A DNA stretch of 42,863 nt, taken from Planctomycetaceae bacterium. Its GTDB lineage: Bacteria > Planctomycetota > Planctomycetia > Pirellulales > Lacipirellulaceae. This document shows, one piece after another, positions 15,981 to 25,508 of this stretch. Each line of letters starts with the position of its first letter. The first letter of the stretch is position 1. The notes below the pieces were generated by a model. The model was given only the letters and a program-made list of their open reading frames with translations, was not told the origin of the DNA and ran no database searches. Made by a program: the position numbers and the translations under genes. The stretch spans positions 1 through 42,863 of the forward strand of contig PABB01000037.1 of assembly GCA_002702655.1 (NCBI GenBank), in the 5' to 3' direction.

Positions 15981-18059
15981 TTAGTGCAACCGGTCGCCCG
16001 GCTTGGCGCCTTCGTCCGGAGTGAGCAGGTACGCCGCGTCCTTGCCGCCCGCGGCGACGACCATGCCTTCGCTGAGACCGAATTTCATTTGCCGCGGCTT
16101 GAGATTCGCGACGCACACCACCAGCCGGCCGACCAGGTCTTCCGGCTTGTAAAACTTCTTGATGCCCGCGAAAACCTGCCGATAGACGCCGCCGCCCAGG
16201 CTGAGCCGCAGCCGCAGCAGCTTGTTGGCCTCCGGCACTTCGCTTGCTTCGACGACGCGCGCCACGCGGAGATCGACTTTCACGAAGTCGTCGATCGTGC
16301 ACTCCTCGGCCAACGGCTCCTCGGCCAGCGGCTCGCCGCCATCGGCGTAGGCGTCGGTGATCGTCACGTCCATTGCGCCGGAAGCCGGGGCTTCGCTGGC
16401 GGGAGCGGGCGTCGCGGCGGCGGCGTCTTCTTTGCTGTCGTCGATCATCGCGTACAGGTCCTTTTCTTCAATGCGCTTGAGCATGTGTTTGAACTTGGCG
16501 ACCGGCGTGCCGACCAGCGGCGCGGCGGCCTGGTCCCAAGAGGTGATCTCGTCATGGAGCAACTCGCCCGTCTGCGCGGCCAACTTGGGCAGCACGGGGG
16601 CGAGGTAAATCGCCAGTTGCCGGAACAGGTTCAGCGCGATCGTGCAGACGTCCTGCAGCCGCTGAGTCTGGTCGGCGTCTTTGCGCAACTCCCAGGGTTT
16701 GTTTTCCTCGACGAACGGATTGGCCCGGTCGGCCAGGGCCATGATCAACCGCATGGCGCGGCTGTAGTCGCATGCCTCGTACGCGGCGGCAATCTCGGCG
16801 CCCTGGGCGGCGGCGTGCGCGAACAGGCCGCCGTCGTCGGGGTACTTGGCGGACAGGCCGGTCTTCTCGACGAACTTCGCGGAGCGGCTGGCCAGGTTGA
16901 CCACCTTGCCCACCAGGTCGGTGTTGACCTTCGCCTCGAACTCTTTGAGCGACAAATCGAGGTCGTCGACGCGCGAGCTGAGTTTCGCCGCGTAGAAGTA
17001 CCGCAGGTAACTGGGGTCGAGCCGATTGAGATACGTCCGCGCGGCGACGAACGTGCCCTTGCTCTTGGACATCTTCTCGCCGTCGACGGTCAGAAATCCG
17101 TGGATGTGAACCTTCGTCGGCAGACTGTACCCGGCCGTCTTGAGCATGCCCGGCCAGAACAGCGTGTGGAAATACGTGATGTCTTTGCCGATGAAGTGGT
17201 GGATTTCGCAGTCGTCGCTCTTCCACCAATCGTCGAAGTTGGCGCCGGTCCGGTCGCACCACTGCCGGGTCGAGGCCATGTAGCCGATGGGAGCGTCGAA
17301 CCACACGTACCAATAGTTGCCGGGGCTGTCGGGGATCTCGAAGCCGAAGTAAGGCGCCGGCCGCGAGATGTCCCAATCCCGCAGCGGATCGCCCAAGAAG
17401 TGACCTTGCAGGTAATTGGCAATCTCGGGCTGCAGGTGCTCGCCGCTTTGCGTCCACTCGGCCAGGAAGCCGTGCAACTGCTCCAGTTCGATGAACAGGT
17501 GCAGCGAGCTCTTCACGACCGGCGTGGCGCCGCTGAGCTTGCTGACCGGATCGACCAGGTCGACGGGGCTGTAGTGGTGGCCGCAGGAACTGCAATTGTC
17601 GCCCGGCTGGTCGGTGGCGCCGCACTTAGGACATGTGCCGCGGACGAACCGATCGGCCAGGAACGTGCCGGCCTCGGGATCGAACAACTGCTCGACATTG
17701 GCCTCCTTGACCAGTCCTGCGGCGCGGATCTTATCCCAGATCTCGCCGCACAGGGCGCGGTTCTCGGCGCTGTGGGTGCTGCCGTAGTTGTCGAACTCGA
17801 TCTGAAAGTCGGCAAAGTCGCGCTCGTGCGCCGCTTGCATGTCGGCGATAACCGCCTCCTCGCTACGGCCTTCAGCGCGGGCGCGGATCATGATCGCCGT
17901 GCCGTGGGTGTCGTCCGCGCAGAAGTAGCGGCAGTCGTGGCCGCGCAGCTTCTGAAATCGCACCCAGATGTCGGTCTGGATGTACTCGACCAGGTGGCCG
18001 ATGTGAATGTGCCCGTTGGCGTAGGGCAGGGCGGCGGTGACCAGGATTCGGCGAGGCAT
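15981..18059 (-). CDS. metG: Methionyl-tRNA synthetase
   Basis: A 692-residue class I aminoacyl-tRNA synthetase that charges initiator and elongator tRNA-Met. The start [16 protein letters not shown] leads into HIHIGHL (the HIGH motif). The zinc knuckle [20 protein letters not shown] marks the MetG1 type. KMSKSKG is the second catalytic motif, followed by the helical anticodon-binding domain. A low-complexity Ala/Pro linker leads to a C-terminal EMAP/OB-fold tRNA-binding domain (about 590-692, [20 protein letters not shown]) that dimerises the enzyme in other bacteria. The ATG at 18059 was chosen because the 30 residues encoded upstream are not part of the family. Confidence 0.95.
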   Translation of the reverse strand: MPRRILVTAALPYANGHIHIGHLVEYIQTDIWVRFQKLRGHDCRYFCADDTHGTAIMIRARAEGRSEEAVIADMQAAHERDFADFQIEFDNYGSTHSAENRALCGEIWDKIRAAGLVKEANVEQLFDPEAGTFLADRFVRGTCPKCGATDQPGDNCSSCGHHYSPVDLVDPVSKLSGATPVVKSSLHLFIELEQLHGFLAEWTQSGEHLQPEIANYLQGHFLGDPLRDWDISRPAPYFGFEIPDSPGNYWYVWFDAPIGYMASTRQWCDRTGANFDDWWKSDDCEIHHFIGKDITYFHTLFWPGMLKTAGYSLPTKVHIHGFLTVDGEKMSKSKGTFVAARTYLNRLDPSYLRYFYAAKLSSRVDDLDLSLKEFEAKVNTDLVGKVVNLASRSAKFVEKTGLSAKYPDDGGLFAHAAAQGAEIAAAYEACDYSRAMRLIMALADRANPFVEENKPWELRKDADQTQRLQDVCTIALNLFRQLAIYLAPVLPKLAAQTGELLHDEITSWDQAAAPLVGTPVAKFKHMLKRIEEKDLYAMIDDSKEDAAAATPAPASEAPASGAMDVTITDAYADGGEPLAEEPLAEECTIDDFVKVDLRVARVVEASEVPEANKLLRLRLSLGGGVYRQVFAGIKKFYKPEDLVGRLVVCVANLKPRQMKFGLSEGMVVAAGGKDAAYLLTPDEGAKPGDRLH

Positions 18060-18902
18060 GCGGCAAACGAGGGGGCGGCAGGGTCGGAAGCGGATCGAGC
18101 GTCCGGCAGCCGCGACATGCCGTCGCTGTCGTCCCTGCTGGCGCCACAAATCAAGCCCGCGATTGTAGCGGGTTTGTCATCAAACCGGGAGGTCGGACCC
18201 CCGACGCCTGCGGCGGGTTCGCCGCGGAATGCGACGCGTTGCTGGCAACGGCGACGTTTTTGACGGCAATTCCAGATGCTGCGCCCAACGACGGCGGCAG
18301 CGGCGTTCGCGCCCCCAACAGGCGGCCGGCCGTGGCTCGGACCGGGTGCGGCACGTCGATGGCGCAGGCAACGTCGGCAGCTTGCGCCGCGTCGATTCGC
18401 GGCCGGCTCGACTGTCGCCTCCGCTCGCGAGCCAGTCGACGGGAAAAGCCGGCCCGCGTCGCATTGCGATTCGCTCGCGCTGCAACCCATCAGCGCCCCA
18501 TGTCGCCGCCGCGCACCCCGACCCGCTTCGCGCAACAGCTCTGCCGGGCTCGCCTTACAACGACGCGGCAGGGGGTGGGGATCAACACCTGACGATTTCG
18601 ACATGATGACGACTTTGTCATGTCCGCCTGCCTGACGGAATTGTCATCGCCGACTCGCTTCATGCCGATTCGCGTCAACGTACGATTCAGTGTGAACACA
18701 ACACAGACGTGATGCATCGGGGGCCGCGCCGATGCTCTCGCACGCTGAGCGTTGCGACACGGCAACGCCAGCGGCCTGCAACCGCCCCGTTTGTCCCTGG
18801 CATAGAAAGGAGCTTGCCTCGAACTGCGCCGCGGCCGCACGCGCATGCGAGTCTGTGTCCCGTGTGGAAATTTCCTTCGACTCTTCAACAAGGACTAGAA
18901 CG
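18060..18902. other. Long intergenic region between metG and the repeat-protein gene
   Basis: 843 bases between divergent genes. The left two-thirds is very GC-rich with open frames on both strands that have no start signal or recognisable product. A small hairpin GCGGCG-GGTT-CGCCGC lies at 18210-18225. The right part holds a dyad at 18600-18624 and an AAAGGAG sequence at 18806-18812 that is too close to any start codon to be a clear ribosome site. The promoters of both flanking genes must lie here; none is convincing by eye. Confidence 0.5.
18600..18624. promoter_or_regulatory. Dyad upstream of the repeat-protein gene
   Basis: GACATGA (18600-18606) and TCATGTC (18618-18624) form a perfect 7-bp inverted repeat around 11 bases; an alternative register gives ATGAC-N6-GTCAT (18606-18621). 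The sequence TTGTCAT occurs again at 18640. It could be an operator for the gene at 18903, about 280 bases downstream, but this is only geometry. Confidence 0.35.
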
Positions 18903-19199
18903 ATGACTATGAAGCAGGCGGCAATCTGCATTGCAGTCGCCGTGGCGCTGGGGACCTTCGCAGCGAGCCACAACGACAAAGTCGACCGCAATAACGGCAA
19001 ACGCTGGAACGACGTGGCCGCGTCGCACTACGACAAGGTCGACCGCAACAATGGCAAGCGCTGGCAAGACGTGGCCAGGTCGCACTACGACAAGGTCGAT
19101 CGCAATAACGGGAAGCGCTGGAGCGACGTGGCTGCGTCGCACTACGACAAGGTCGACCGCAATAACGGCAAGCGCTGGGACGACGTTGCCCTCGGGTAG
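18903..19199 (+). CDS. Tiny exported protein of four 19-residue repeats
   Basis: A 98-residue protein of unknown function. Residues 1-21 are a signal peptide (MTMKQAAICIAVAVALGTFAA), so the product should be exported. The rest is four almost identical 19-residue units (21-39, 40-58, 59-77, 78-96) with the frame ASHYDKVDRNNGKRWxDVA; only the first His-partner (Asn or Tyr), the residue after Trp (N, Q, S, D) and one Ala/Arg vary, and two residues close the chain. DKVDRNNGKRW is invariant while its codons differ between copies, which suggests selection on the protein. Each unit is rich in charge with one His and one Trp. AAGGA (18890-18894) lies 8 bases before the ATG. Neighbours give no clue. 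Confidence 0.75.
   Translation: MTMKQAAICIAVAVALGTFAASHNDKVDRNNGKRWNDVAASHYDKVDRNNGKRWQDVARSHYDKVDRNNGKRWSDVAASHYDKVDRNNGKRWDDVALG
18963..19190 (+). repeat. Four tandem 57-bp coding repeats
   Basis: Units at 18963-19019, 19020-19076, 19077-19133 and 19134-19190, each exactly 57 bases and in frame. The units differ at several third-codon positions (for example AATAACGGC, AACAATGGC, AATAACGGG for the same Asn-Asn-Gly), so they are not a very recent slippage product. Confidence 0.95.
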
Positions 19200-19252
19200 C
19201 CGCCTTGCGGACGCCCCCAGGCAAGAGACGCGTCCCTATCATGTTGTCCCCG

Positions 19253-19298
19253 GAATCCCCGGCGAGCTCGCGGCCCACGCGCGACTCGCTGGGGATTC
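19253..19298. terminator. Hairpin between convergent genes
   Basis: GAATCCCCGGCGAG (19253-19266) pairs with CTCGCTGGGGATTC (19285-19298): 14 bp with one G-U pair, loop of 18. It lies between the ends of the repeat-protein gene and the PatZ-like gene, so it may end transcription in both directions. No T-run follows on either strand. Confidence 0.5.
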
Positions 19299-19350
19299 GC
19301 CGTTTGAGCACGGCGTGATCCCGCCGCAGCACGCCGCCCATGCGAGCTGC

Positions 19351-22098
19351 TCACGAACTTACGTGCAACTCGCGCGAGGCCCCGTTGCGAGCGGCCAGGT
19401 CGCCGTCGCCGTTCATCAGCTTCTTGCGAACGATGATCGTATCCCCCGTGGCGTCGCCGGCGACCTTGAAGCCGCGATTGCGGAAGATGCGCGTCATGCG
19501 GGCGTTGATCGGGGTCGTCTCGGCGAACACCTGGTGAACGCCCCACTGTTCGCAGATCTCCAGGCAGTAGTCGGTGACTAGCGACCCCAGTCCGCGGTGC
19601 TGATACGCGTCGCCCACGAGGATGGCGTACTCGGCGTTGGTGTGATCGGCGTCCGCCACCAAGCGGCCGACGCCGGCCAGGTGGCGCTCGCCCCGCTCCT
19701 CGACCTCCGCGACGATCGGCAACTCGCGGTCGTAGTCGGGAAAGCAATACCGCGTGGCCATTTCGTGCGTGGTCTGGTTGAACATCCAGCCGAACCGTTT
19801 GTAGCGCGTCTCCACCGAGCAGCCGGCGAGCAGCTCGTGCCACAGCGGCTCGTCCTCCGGCTTGATTGGCCGCAGAATCACCTCGCCGCCGTCGCGCAGC
19901 GTCTCATGCCGCACGAACTCCTCGGGGTACGGGCGAATCGCCAGATGCGCGAATCGCCGCGGCGTCTCGAGCACGGCCGCGCGATCCAGAATCACCCGCG
20001 CGTCCAGCGCGATAACGTCTTTCTCGGTGACCAGCAGCGGGTTGACGTCCAGTTCGGCAATCTCGGGGTAGTCCGCCACCAGGTACGACACGCGCATCAG
20101 CACTTCGATGAGCCGATCAATGTTCACGCCGGGACGGCCGCGGTAGCCTTTCAGCAGCGGCCAGCACCGCAGGCTTTCGAGCATCCGTCGGGCCAGCGGC
20201 TCGGACAATGGCGGCAGCTCCAGGGCGAGGTCAGCGTAGAGTTCCGCCTCGACGCCCCCGGCGCCGACCATCAACACAGCGCCGAACACGGGATCGCGTT
20301 TGGCGCCGATGATCAGTTCCTGCCCTTCGCTGCGGTCGACCATCCGCTGGACCGTCACGCCGTCGAGCGTGGCTTCGGGGCGGTGCTCGCGGGCGTTGTC
20401 GGTGATCCGGCGGAACGCTTCGGCCACCGCGTCTTCGTTCGCCACGCCCAACATCACGCCGCCGACATCCGTCTTGTGCGTAATCTGCGGCGAGGCGATC
20501 TTCATCGCCACCGGGTAACCAACCCGCGCCGCCAGCAGCACCGCATCCTGCGCGGTGTGGGCCAGATAGGGCTTCGAGACCGGAATCTCATACGCCTCTA
20601 GCAGCGCCTTGGAAGTGCTCTCGGGCAGCGTGTCGGCCACTTCCGTCAAGAACGTATCAAACACGCCGCGGACCTTTACGCGGTCCAGCGCGAACTTGAC
20701 AGGGATGTCGCGCGGCGTTTCATACAGCATCTCGCGCGTCCGAGCGTACGAGACCAGATACATGAACGCGCGGATCGCCTGCTCGGGCGCAAAGTAGGTC
20801 GGAATGCCGGCTTGGTTAAACTTGTCGACCGCGTCGCGCATGCTCACCCCGCCCATCCAGGAAGTCAGCACGGGTTTGTTCGTCTTGCCGACCACCTCGA
20901 TCACCGCATCGGCCGCGCCGGTCGGGTTGCTCATCGCCTGGGGCGAGTAGATCGCCAGCGCCGCGTCGACGCCCGGATCGGCCAGCACGATTTCCAGCGC
21001 CGTGGCGTACCGCTCCGGCGAGGCGTCGCCGATGACGTCGACAGGATTGCGGTGCGACCACGCGGCGGGCAGCACCTCGTTGAGCTTGGCCATGGTGGCC
21101 TCGCTGAGCTTGGCCGTCTGACCGTTGCGGGCCAGCAGCGCGTCGGTCGCCATCACGCCCGGGCCGCCGGCGTTGGTCACGATCGCCAGCCGCGGGCCCT
21201 TGGGCGCCGCCTGCCGCGCGAGCAGCTCCGCGCAGTCGAACATCTCGGCCATCTCGCCGATCCGCACGACGCCAGCGCGGTTGAACGCCGCTTCGTAGAC
21301 GGCGTCGACTCCCGCCATGGCCCCGGTGTGCGACGCAGCGGCCTCGGCCGATTCGCTGAACCGCCCCGCCTTGTACGCAATGATCGGCTTGTTGCGCGCG
21401 AACGCTCGCGCGGCCGACATGAACTCGCGGGCATCTTCGATCGACTCGACATACAGAATGATCGAATCGGTTTTCGGATCGACGGCCAGATAGTCGATCA
21501 GGTCGCCGATTCCCACGTCGATGGCGTTGCCGACGCTAATAAAGTGCGAGAACCCGATGTGCTCCGCCAAGGCCCAGTCCAGCACGGCCGTGCACAGCGC
21601 GCCCGATTGCGAGATAAACGCGACGCGCCCCTTGGCGGGCATGCCGGCGGCGAACGAGGCATTGAGCCCCAGGTGCGGGTTGATCGCCCCCAAGCAATTG
21701 GGCCCCAGGATCCGCAGCCCGTCGAACTCGGCGGCGGCGGCGGCGACTTGGCGTTCCAGCTCGGCGCCTTCAGGGCCGATTTCGCGAAACGCGGCCGAGG
21801 TGACGATCACGCCGCGGGTCCCCACGGCGCCGATTTCGCGGATGATGCCGGGGATGGTCGGCGCGGGCGTGCTGACCACCGCCAGATCGGGCGGCTCCGG
21901 CAACTCGGCCACCGACGGATAGCAGCGGTGCGAGCCGATCGTACGGTGTTTCGGATTGACCGGGTAGATCGGCCCGGAGAAACCGCTGCCGGTGAGATTC
22001 TCAAGAATCGTGCTGCCGACGGTGCCTTCTCGGCGGCTGGCGCCAATGACGGCCACGCTGGCTGGCGCAAAGATCTTGTCGAGGTTCCGGATAGCCAT
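19351..22098 (-). CDS. PatZ-like acyl-CoA synthetase (ADP-forming) fused to GNAT acetyltransferase
   Basis: A 915-residue protein with the full PatZ/YfiQ layout: an NDP-forming CoA-binding domain (about 1-135, FAPASVAVIGASRREGTVGS), a CoA-ligase domain (about 150-460; SHTGAMAG holds the histidine region of ADP-forming acetyl-CoA synthetases), an ATP-grasp domain (about 500-720, VAMKIASPQITHKTDVGGV) and a C-terminal GNAT domain (about 750-905, AYQHRGLGSLVTDYCLE as acetyl-CoA loop). In enterobacteria such proteins acetylate lysines of metabolic enzymes such as acetyl-CoA synthetase; here the synthetase part might also be active. The ATG at 22098 is preceded by AAGGGG. It is slightly longer than the E. 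coli protein (886). Confidence 0.85.
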   Translation of the reverse strand: MAIRNLDKIFAPASVAVIGASRREGTVGSTILENLTGSGFSGPIYPVNPKHRTIGSHRCYPSVAELPEPPDLAVVSTPAPTIPGIIREIGAVGTRGVIVTSAAFREIGPEGAELERQVAAAAAEFDGLRILGPNCLGAINPHLGLNASFAAGMPAKGRVAFISQSGALCTAVLDWALAEHIGFSHFISVGNAIDVGIGDLIDYLAVDPKTDSIILYVESIEDAREFMSAARAFARNKPIIAYKAGRFSESAEAAASHTGAMAGVDAVYEAAFNRAGVVRIGEMAEMFDCAELLARQAAPKGPRLAIVTNAGGPGVMATDALLARNGQTAKLSEATMAKLNEVLPAAWSHRNPVDVIGDASPERYATALEIVLADPGVDAALAIYSPQAMSNPTGAADAVIEVVGKTNKPVLTSWMGGVSMRDAVDKFNQAGIPTYFAPEQAIRAFMYLVSYARTREMLYETPRDIPVKFALDRVKVRGVFDTFLTEVADTLPESTSKALLEAYEIPVSKPYLAHTAQDAVLLAARVGYPVAMKIASPQITHKTDVGGVMLGVANEDAVAEAFRRITDNAREHRPEATLDGVTVQRMVDRSEGQELIIGAKRDPVFGAVLMVGAGGVEAELYADLALELPPLSEPLARRMLESLRCWPLLKGYRGRPGVNIDRLIEVLMRVSYLVADYPEIAELDVNPLLVTEKDVIALDARVILDRAAVLETPRRFAHLAIRPYPEEFVRHETLRDGGEVILRPIKPEDEPLWHELLAGCSVETRYKRFGWMFNQTTHEMATRYCFPDYDRELPIVAEVEERGERHLAGVGRLVADADHTNAEYAILVGDAYQHRGLGSLVTDYCLEICEQWGVHQVFAETTPINARMTRIFRNRGFKVAGDATGDTIIVRKKLMNGDGDLAARNGASRELHVSS

Positions 22099-22808
22099 AG
22101 CAAGACGCCCCTTCTGGCAAGGGTACGTCGGACGCGATGGCGTACCCTCGCTCCTAATTGCGGGTAAAAAAAGAGGGTGGCTGGGGCGTCGTCCCCGCTC
22201 TTGCCGGCACGAGGACGAAGTTGCCGCTGGGCCCCAGTCACCCATTACCGCTTTTTTCGAAGCGACAGTCACCTGACGCACCAGTTAGGTAAGCAACCGG
22301 CGTGCCAGAAATCCGTCAGACCGAAAACCCTACAAAACAAGGGGTTCCGGCGATCGACCAACGGCGGACAGGTGTGCGTACGCAGCATTCGGGAGCGATA
22401 CCGCACACGAACGGGGCCCTCGCCGCGGGCATTCTACGCTGCCCAGGCGCGGCCGACACGACCGATTTTGCCGCTGATGACGATTCTTTGGCGCCTGATT
22501 CGGGTCGTCCGACCGTCAATTCGCAGCGGCCAGGTGATTGCGCCGCCTGACGCACGCCCAATCTGTCCGTTGCCAAGGAGCTAACTTCACTTGCGAGATC
22601 GGCTTGGGGAGAATTTGCATCTGCCTGCGGGTCGCCCCATAATTGCCCGGGTGCGAGATTCCCGGTGGATCTTGGGAACTTTTTCGGCCCCGCGGCATCG
22701 AAAGCCGTGTCGCGGGGGCGATTGGCGCCTGCCGCACGTCACGCCGCCGAGGCGCGCCCCGGCCTGACCCTGGCGCGCCTCTCGAAATCAGGAACAAAAA
22801 AATTGACC
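22099..22808. other. Intergenic region between divergent genes
   Basis: 710 bases with no supported gene. Near the left end GGGTACG and CGTACCC form a 7-bp inverted repeat (about 22120-22146), just upstream of the PatZ-like start, followed by the large hairpin element at 22166-22257. The rest (22260-22800) has open frames on both strands without start signals or recognisable products. AGGAA at 22790-22794 belongs to the following gene. Confidence 0.5.
22166..22257. repeat. Large A/T-flanked hairpin element
   Basis: GGGTGGCTGGGGC (22175-22187) pairs with GCCCCAGTCACCC (22231-22243), 13 positions with one G-U. Inside the 43-base loop TCGTCC (22189-22194) pairs with GGACGA (22213-22218). The element is bounded by AAAAAAAG (22166-22173) and CTTTTTT (22251-22257), so it resembles a terminator in either direction. 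GTGGCTGGGG recurs at 33963-33972. It lies in the leader or promoter region of the PatZ-like gene. Confidence 0.6.
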
Positions 22809-23297
22809 ATGCGTAAGTTCGAAAAAATCGCCGCCGCGGGGGTGATCGCCCTGACCGCCGGCGCCGCCAATGCTGCTGAGACGACGCAACGGCGGGCCCT
22901 GACCGACGCCCCCGTCGTCGAGAAGCAGACCGCCCCGGCTGACGAGTACGGCGAGACCGTGATCGCCGATGCGGGCAAGTCGCAGTTGGAGGCGGCGTCG
23001 TACCGCGCCGCCGGCCTGCGGACGCTCGATGATTCGCAGCGGGCGAACTTCGATGCGGGCTCGTTGAAGTCCGCGCAGCGCAGCTTGGCGGCCCCCGCGC
23101 CGCAGCGGACGTACCTCGCGGCCGCGGCGGTGGAGAAAGTCGCTGATTTCTCGGACGTGCAGGTCACACAAGTCGCCCAGTTCGCGCAGCCGGCGCCGAT
23201 GGTCCGGATGACCGCGCTGCGAACGCTGCAGGCGCCCACCGAGCCGCGCACGAATGCCGGATTCACCGCCACGCAGCGCGACCTCAGCGGTTTCTGA
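22809..23297 (+). CDS. Exported protein of unknown function, Ala/Gln-rich
   Basis: A 162-residue protein with a clear signal peptide (MRKFEKIAAAGVIALTAGAANA, cleavage expected before AE). The mature part is rich in Ala, Gln, Thr and Arg, has no cysteines and no motif I recognise; repeated phrases such as RTLDD, RTLQA and LRTL hint at weak internal repetition. The ATG at 22809 is listed, but a TTG at 22803 is better spaced (8 bases) from AGGAA (22790-22794). It precedes an M48 metalloprotease gene by 105 bases, so the two may be co-expressed. Confidence 0.6.
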   Translation: MRKFEKIAAAGVIALTAGAANAAETTQRRALTDAPVVEKQTAPADEYGETVIADAGKSQLEAASYRAAGLRTLDDSQRANFDAGSLKSAQRSLAAPAPQRTYLAAAAVEKVADFSDVQVTQVAQFAQPAPMVRMTALRTLQAPTEPRTNAGFTATQRDLSGF

Positions 23298-23402
23298 GCC
23301 CGGGCGCCGGCGTCGAGCGCCGCTCGCTGGACGCCGGCATCCGCCCGCCGCTCGTATCCCGCCTCTCCCAAGCCCCGCCTTCCGTCTCTACGGACGCTTG
23401 AT

Positions 23403-25352
23403 ATGTCGACGTCATCAACATCTCGTTCCGCGCGACCCCGCCCGCTCCGGTGGCCTAATGCGGTCGCCGTCGCTCTGGCGACCCTGGTCGGCTCGGTAGC
23501 GTTTGTCTCCAATGTCGCGCACGCGGCCGTGTCGCAAGACCAGCGCGACATGGTCGACCGGGTCATGCAGCGTCTGCTGACGGTTGTCGAAGAACCCGAA
23601 CAGTACGACGCCTGGCCGCCGCAATGGTTGGTGGTCGACGAGCCGGCGCTCAACGCGTTTGCCACGGTCGACCGCCGGCAACGCAATCAGAACAACGAAC
23701 TGCGACCGCTGGTGAGAATCTACCGCGGCCTGCTCGACGAGATCGTCGAGATGAACGAAGACCGGCTGGCCTTTGTTCTGGCGCACGAACTGGCGCACCT
23801 GACCTGCGGCCACGTGACCAGCGAAGTGGGCGACACGGGCGTGCTGGACGCCGCGTTCACGCGGGAACAGGAGCTGGAAGCGGACCGCGTGGGCATGAAG
23901 TACGTGGTCGCCGCCGGTTACTCGTACCGCGACGCCATGGGCGCCCCGCAGCAATTCGTCGAGTCGGACCACAGCTACACCTCGTTCGAGGGCATCGGCA
24001 CGGACCATCCCTCGTGGATCGAGCGGCTGGAGCTGCTCGAGTCGGACGAGCTGCAAAAACAGTACTGGCGGGCGGCCAGTTCCTTCCAAACTGGCGTCTT
24101 CTTCCTGCGGGCCCAGAATTTCCAGGCGGCGGAGTTCAGTTTTCGCGCCGTCACCGAAGAATTCCCCAAGTGCTACGAAGCATGGGTCAACCTGGGCTAC
24201 GCCCAACTCATGCAATACTGCGACGCTCTCGACTCGGACGATCTGGAGTCGCTGGGGATCGGCCAACTGATTGTCGGCGGGTTCTATGAACGGATGGGCG
24301 GCACGCGCGGCCCGGTGGGCGACATTGAAAGCTTGTGGTGGGACGCCGTCGGTTCGTTTCAGCGAGCGTTGACGCTCAAAGACGACCTGCTGCTGGCCAA
24401 GGCTGACCTGGCGCTGGCTTACCTGGTTCATCCCAGCGGCACGCCCGACTTGGGGCAAGCGGCTCGACTGTATGCCGACGTCGCCGAATTACTGGAAGAT
24501 GAAGAGGCCACGGCCAACATTGATCCACTGACTCGCGCCGCCATGTTGGCCAACGCGTGGGTCGGCCTGTATCACAACGACGAATCGCAAAACGCCAAGG
24601 TGCTCGCGCAGATCGAGCAGTTCTTAAAGCGCGCCGAGCAGCGGCGTCAAACGGCGGACGCGGCGGCTTCGGTGCGGGCCGCGCTCGACTATACTCGGGC
24701 GCGGTCGCTGGCCGCATCGGGCGACCAAGCGAATCGCGGCGAGGCCATGGAACTGCTGGAAGATTATCTGGCAGCGACGCCGACCACCTCGGCATGGTGG
24801 TCGCTCGCGTACGACCAATACGCCGACCTGGCGAAGCAACTCGGCAAGCCGGCCCAGGCGGCCGACGAATTGCGCAAGCCGCGTACCGACGATTGGCGGA
24901 TCGTCACGTCGGTCACGACCGGCGACGATATCGTGGTCTCGCTGGCCGCGCCGATCCGGCGCCTGGCGGCGTCGCTCGATGAGACGGTCGAAGGCGAGCG
25001 ACTGTTCCAGCGATTCGGGCTCAAACAGTACGTGTTTGGCGACGTGGGGACCACGCTCATCGGCGGTCGCGATGTGATCGCCATCGTGTTGAGCGGCCCG
25101 AACGCGCCACCGGTGCAGCTGCGTCGCGAAACACTCGGGGCCCAATCCGAACAGGTCGCCATCGGCATGCCGCGCAGCGAGGTCGAAGCTCTGCTGGGCG
25201 ACGCGTGGACGAGCACCAACACGTCGATCATCGACCCCGATCAACGCCACGAGTTTTACGAGGACGTGGGGATCGCCGTGCGATACGGCGACGACAACAC
25301 CGTGGTGGAGATTATCGTGACCGTCGCCCCGCGGCGCGGTGGCGGCAAGTAG
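23403..25352 (+). CDS. Exported M48-family zinc metalloprotease with helical (TPR-like) region
   Basis: A 649-residue exported protein. A signal peptide (about 17-41, ending NVAHAA) precedes a peptidase M48 domain: zinc motif HELAH (128-132) with the third ligand E157 in EQELEADRVGMKY. The region from about 215 to 500 is helical and reads as TPR-like repeats (for example FRAVTEEFPKCYEAWVNLGYAQL and SFQRALTLKDDLLLAKADLA). The C-terminus (about 520-649) is beta-rich. The combination resembles periplasmic BepA-like proteases that handle outer-membrane proteins, but the C-terminal part is not in BepA. Substrate and role are inferred. Flanking genes also encode exported proteins of unknown function. 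Confidence 0.8.
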   Translation: MSTSSTSRSARPRPLRWPNAVAVALATLVGSVAFVSNVAHAAVSQDQRDMVDRVMQRLLTVVEEPEQYDAWPPQWLVVDEPALNAFATVDRRQRNQNNELRPLVRIYRGLLDEIVEMNEDRLAFVLAHELAHLTCGHVTSEVGDTGVLDAAFTREQELEADRVGMKYVVAAGYSYRDAMGAPQQFVESDHSYTSFEGIGTDHPSWIERLELLESDELQKQYWRAASSFQTGVFFLRAQNFQAAEFSFRAVTEEFPKCYEAWVNLGYAQLMQYCDALDSDDLESLGIGQLIVGGFYERMGGTRGPVGDIESLWWDAVGSFQRALTLKDDLLLAKADLALAYLVHPSGTPDLGQAARLYADVAELLEDEEATANIDPLTRAAMLANAWVGLYHNDESQNAKVLAQIEQFLKRAEQRRQTADAAASVRAALDYTRARSLAASGDQANRGEAMELLEDYLAATPTTSAWWSLAYDQYADLAKQLGKPAQAADELRKPRTDDWRIVTSVTTGDDIVVSLAAPIRRLAASLDETVEGERLFQRFGLKQYVFGDVGTTLIGGRDVIAIVLSGPNAPPVQLRRETLGAQSEQVAIGMPRSEVEALLGDAWTSTNTSIIDPDQRHEFYEDVGIAVRYGDDNTVVEIIVTVAPRRGGGK

Positions 25353-25508
25353 CCGCGCAGGCCCCGGGGCTGTGCAACAAACGACGAGTTCCGAACATGC
25401 CGAAACAGGATCGATCGGCAGCTTGGGAGCAAGACTTCTGCTTGGACTAGATTCTACGGGCGTCGTCGATCGACGCCGGACACACCGAGAATTGGGAGAG
25501 AAACTGAG

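Noticed and set aside
15948-18263. 771-codon plus-strand frame opposite metG
   Set aside because: metG is unmistakable on the minus strand; the antisense frame shows only low-complexity composition.
17888-18604. 238-codon minus-strand frame upstream of metG
   Set aside because: Overlaps metG in another frame, Arg/Ala/Ser-rich, with no start signal or family.
18709-18906. 65-codon frame ending with an ATGA overlap at the start of the repeat-protein gene, as a possible leader peptide
   Set aside because: No ribosome site before its ATG, and Arg/Pro/Ala-rich composition; the overlap is probably chance.
18963-19190. Calcium-binding (EF-hand or dockerin-like) loop in the 19-residue repeat
   Set aside because: DKVDRNNGKRW has Asp, Asn and Gly, but their spacing does not fit DxDxDG or DxNxDG loops in any register.
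18963-19190. CRISPR-like array
   Set aside because: The units are contiguous, in frame, without spacers, and encode a conserved peptide.
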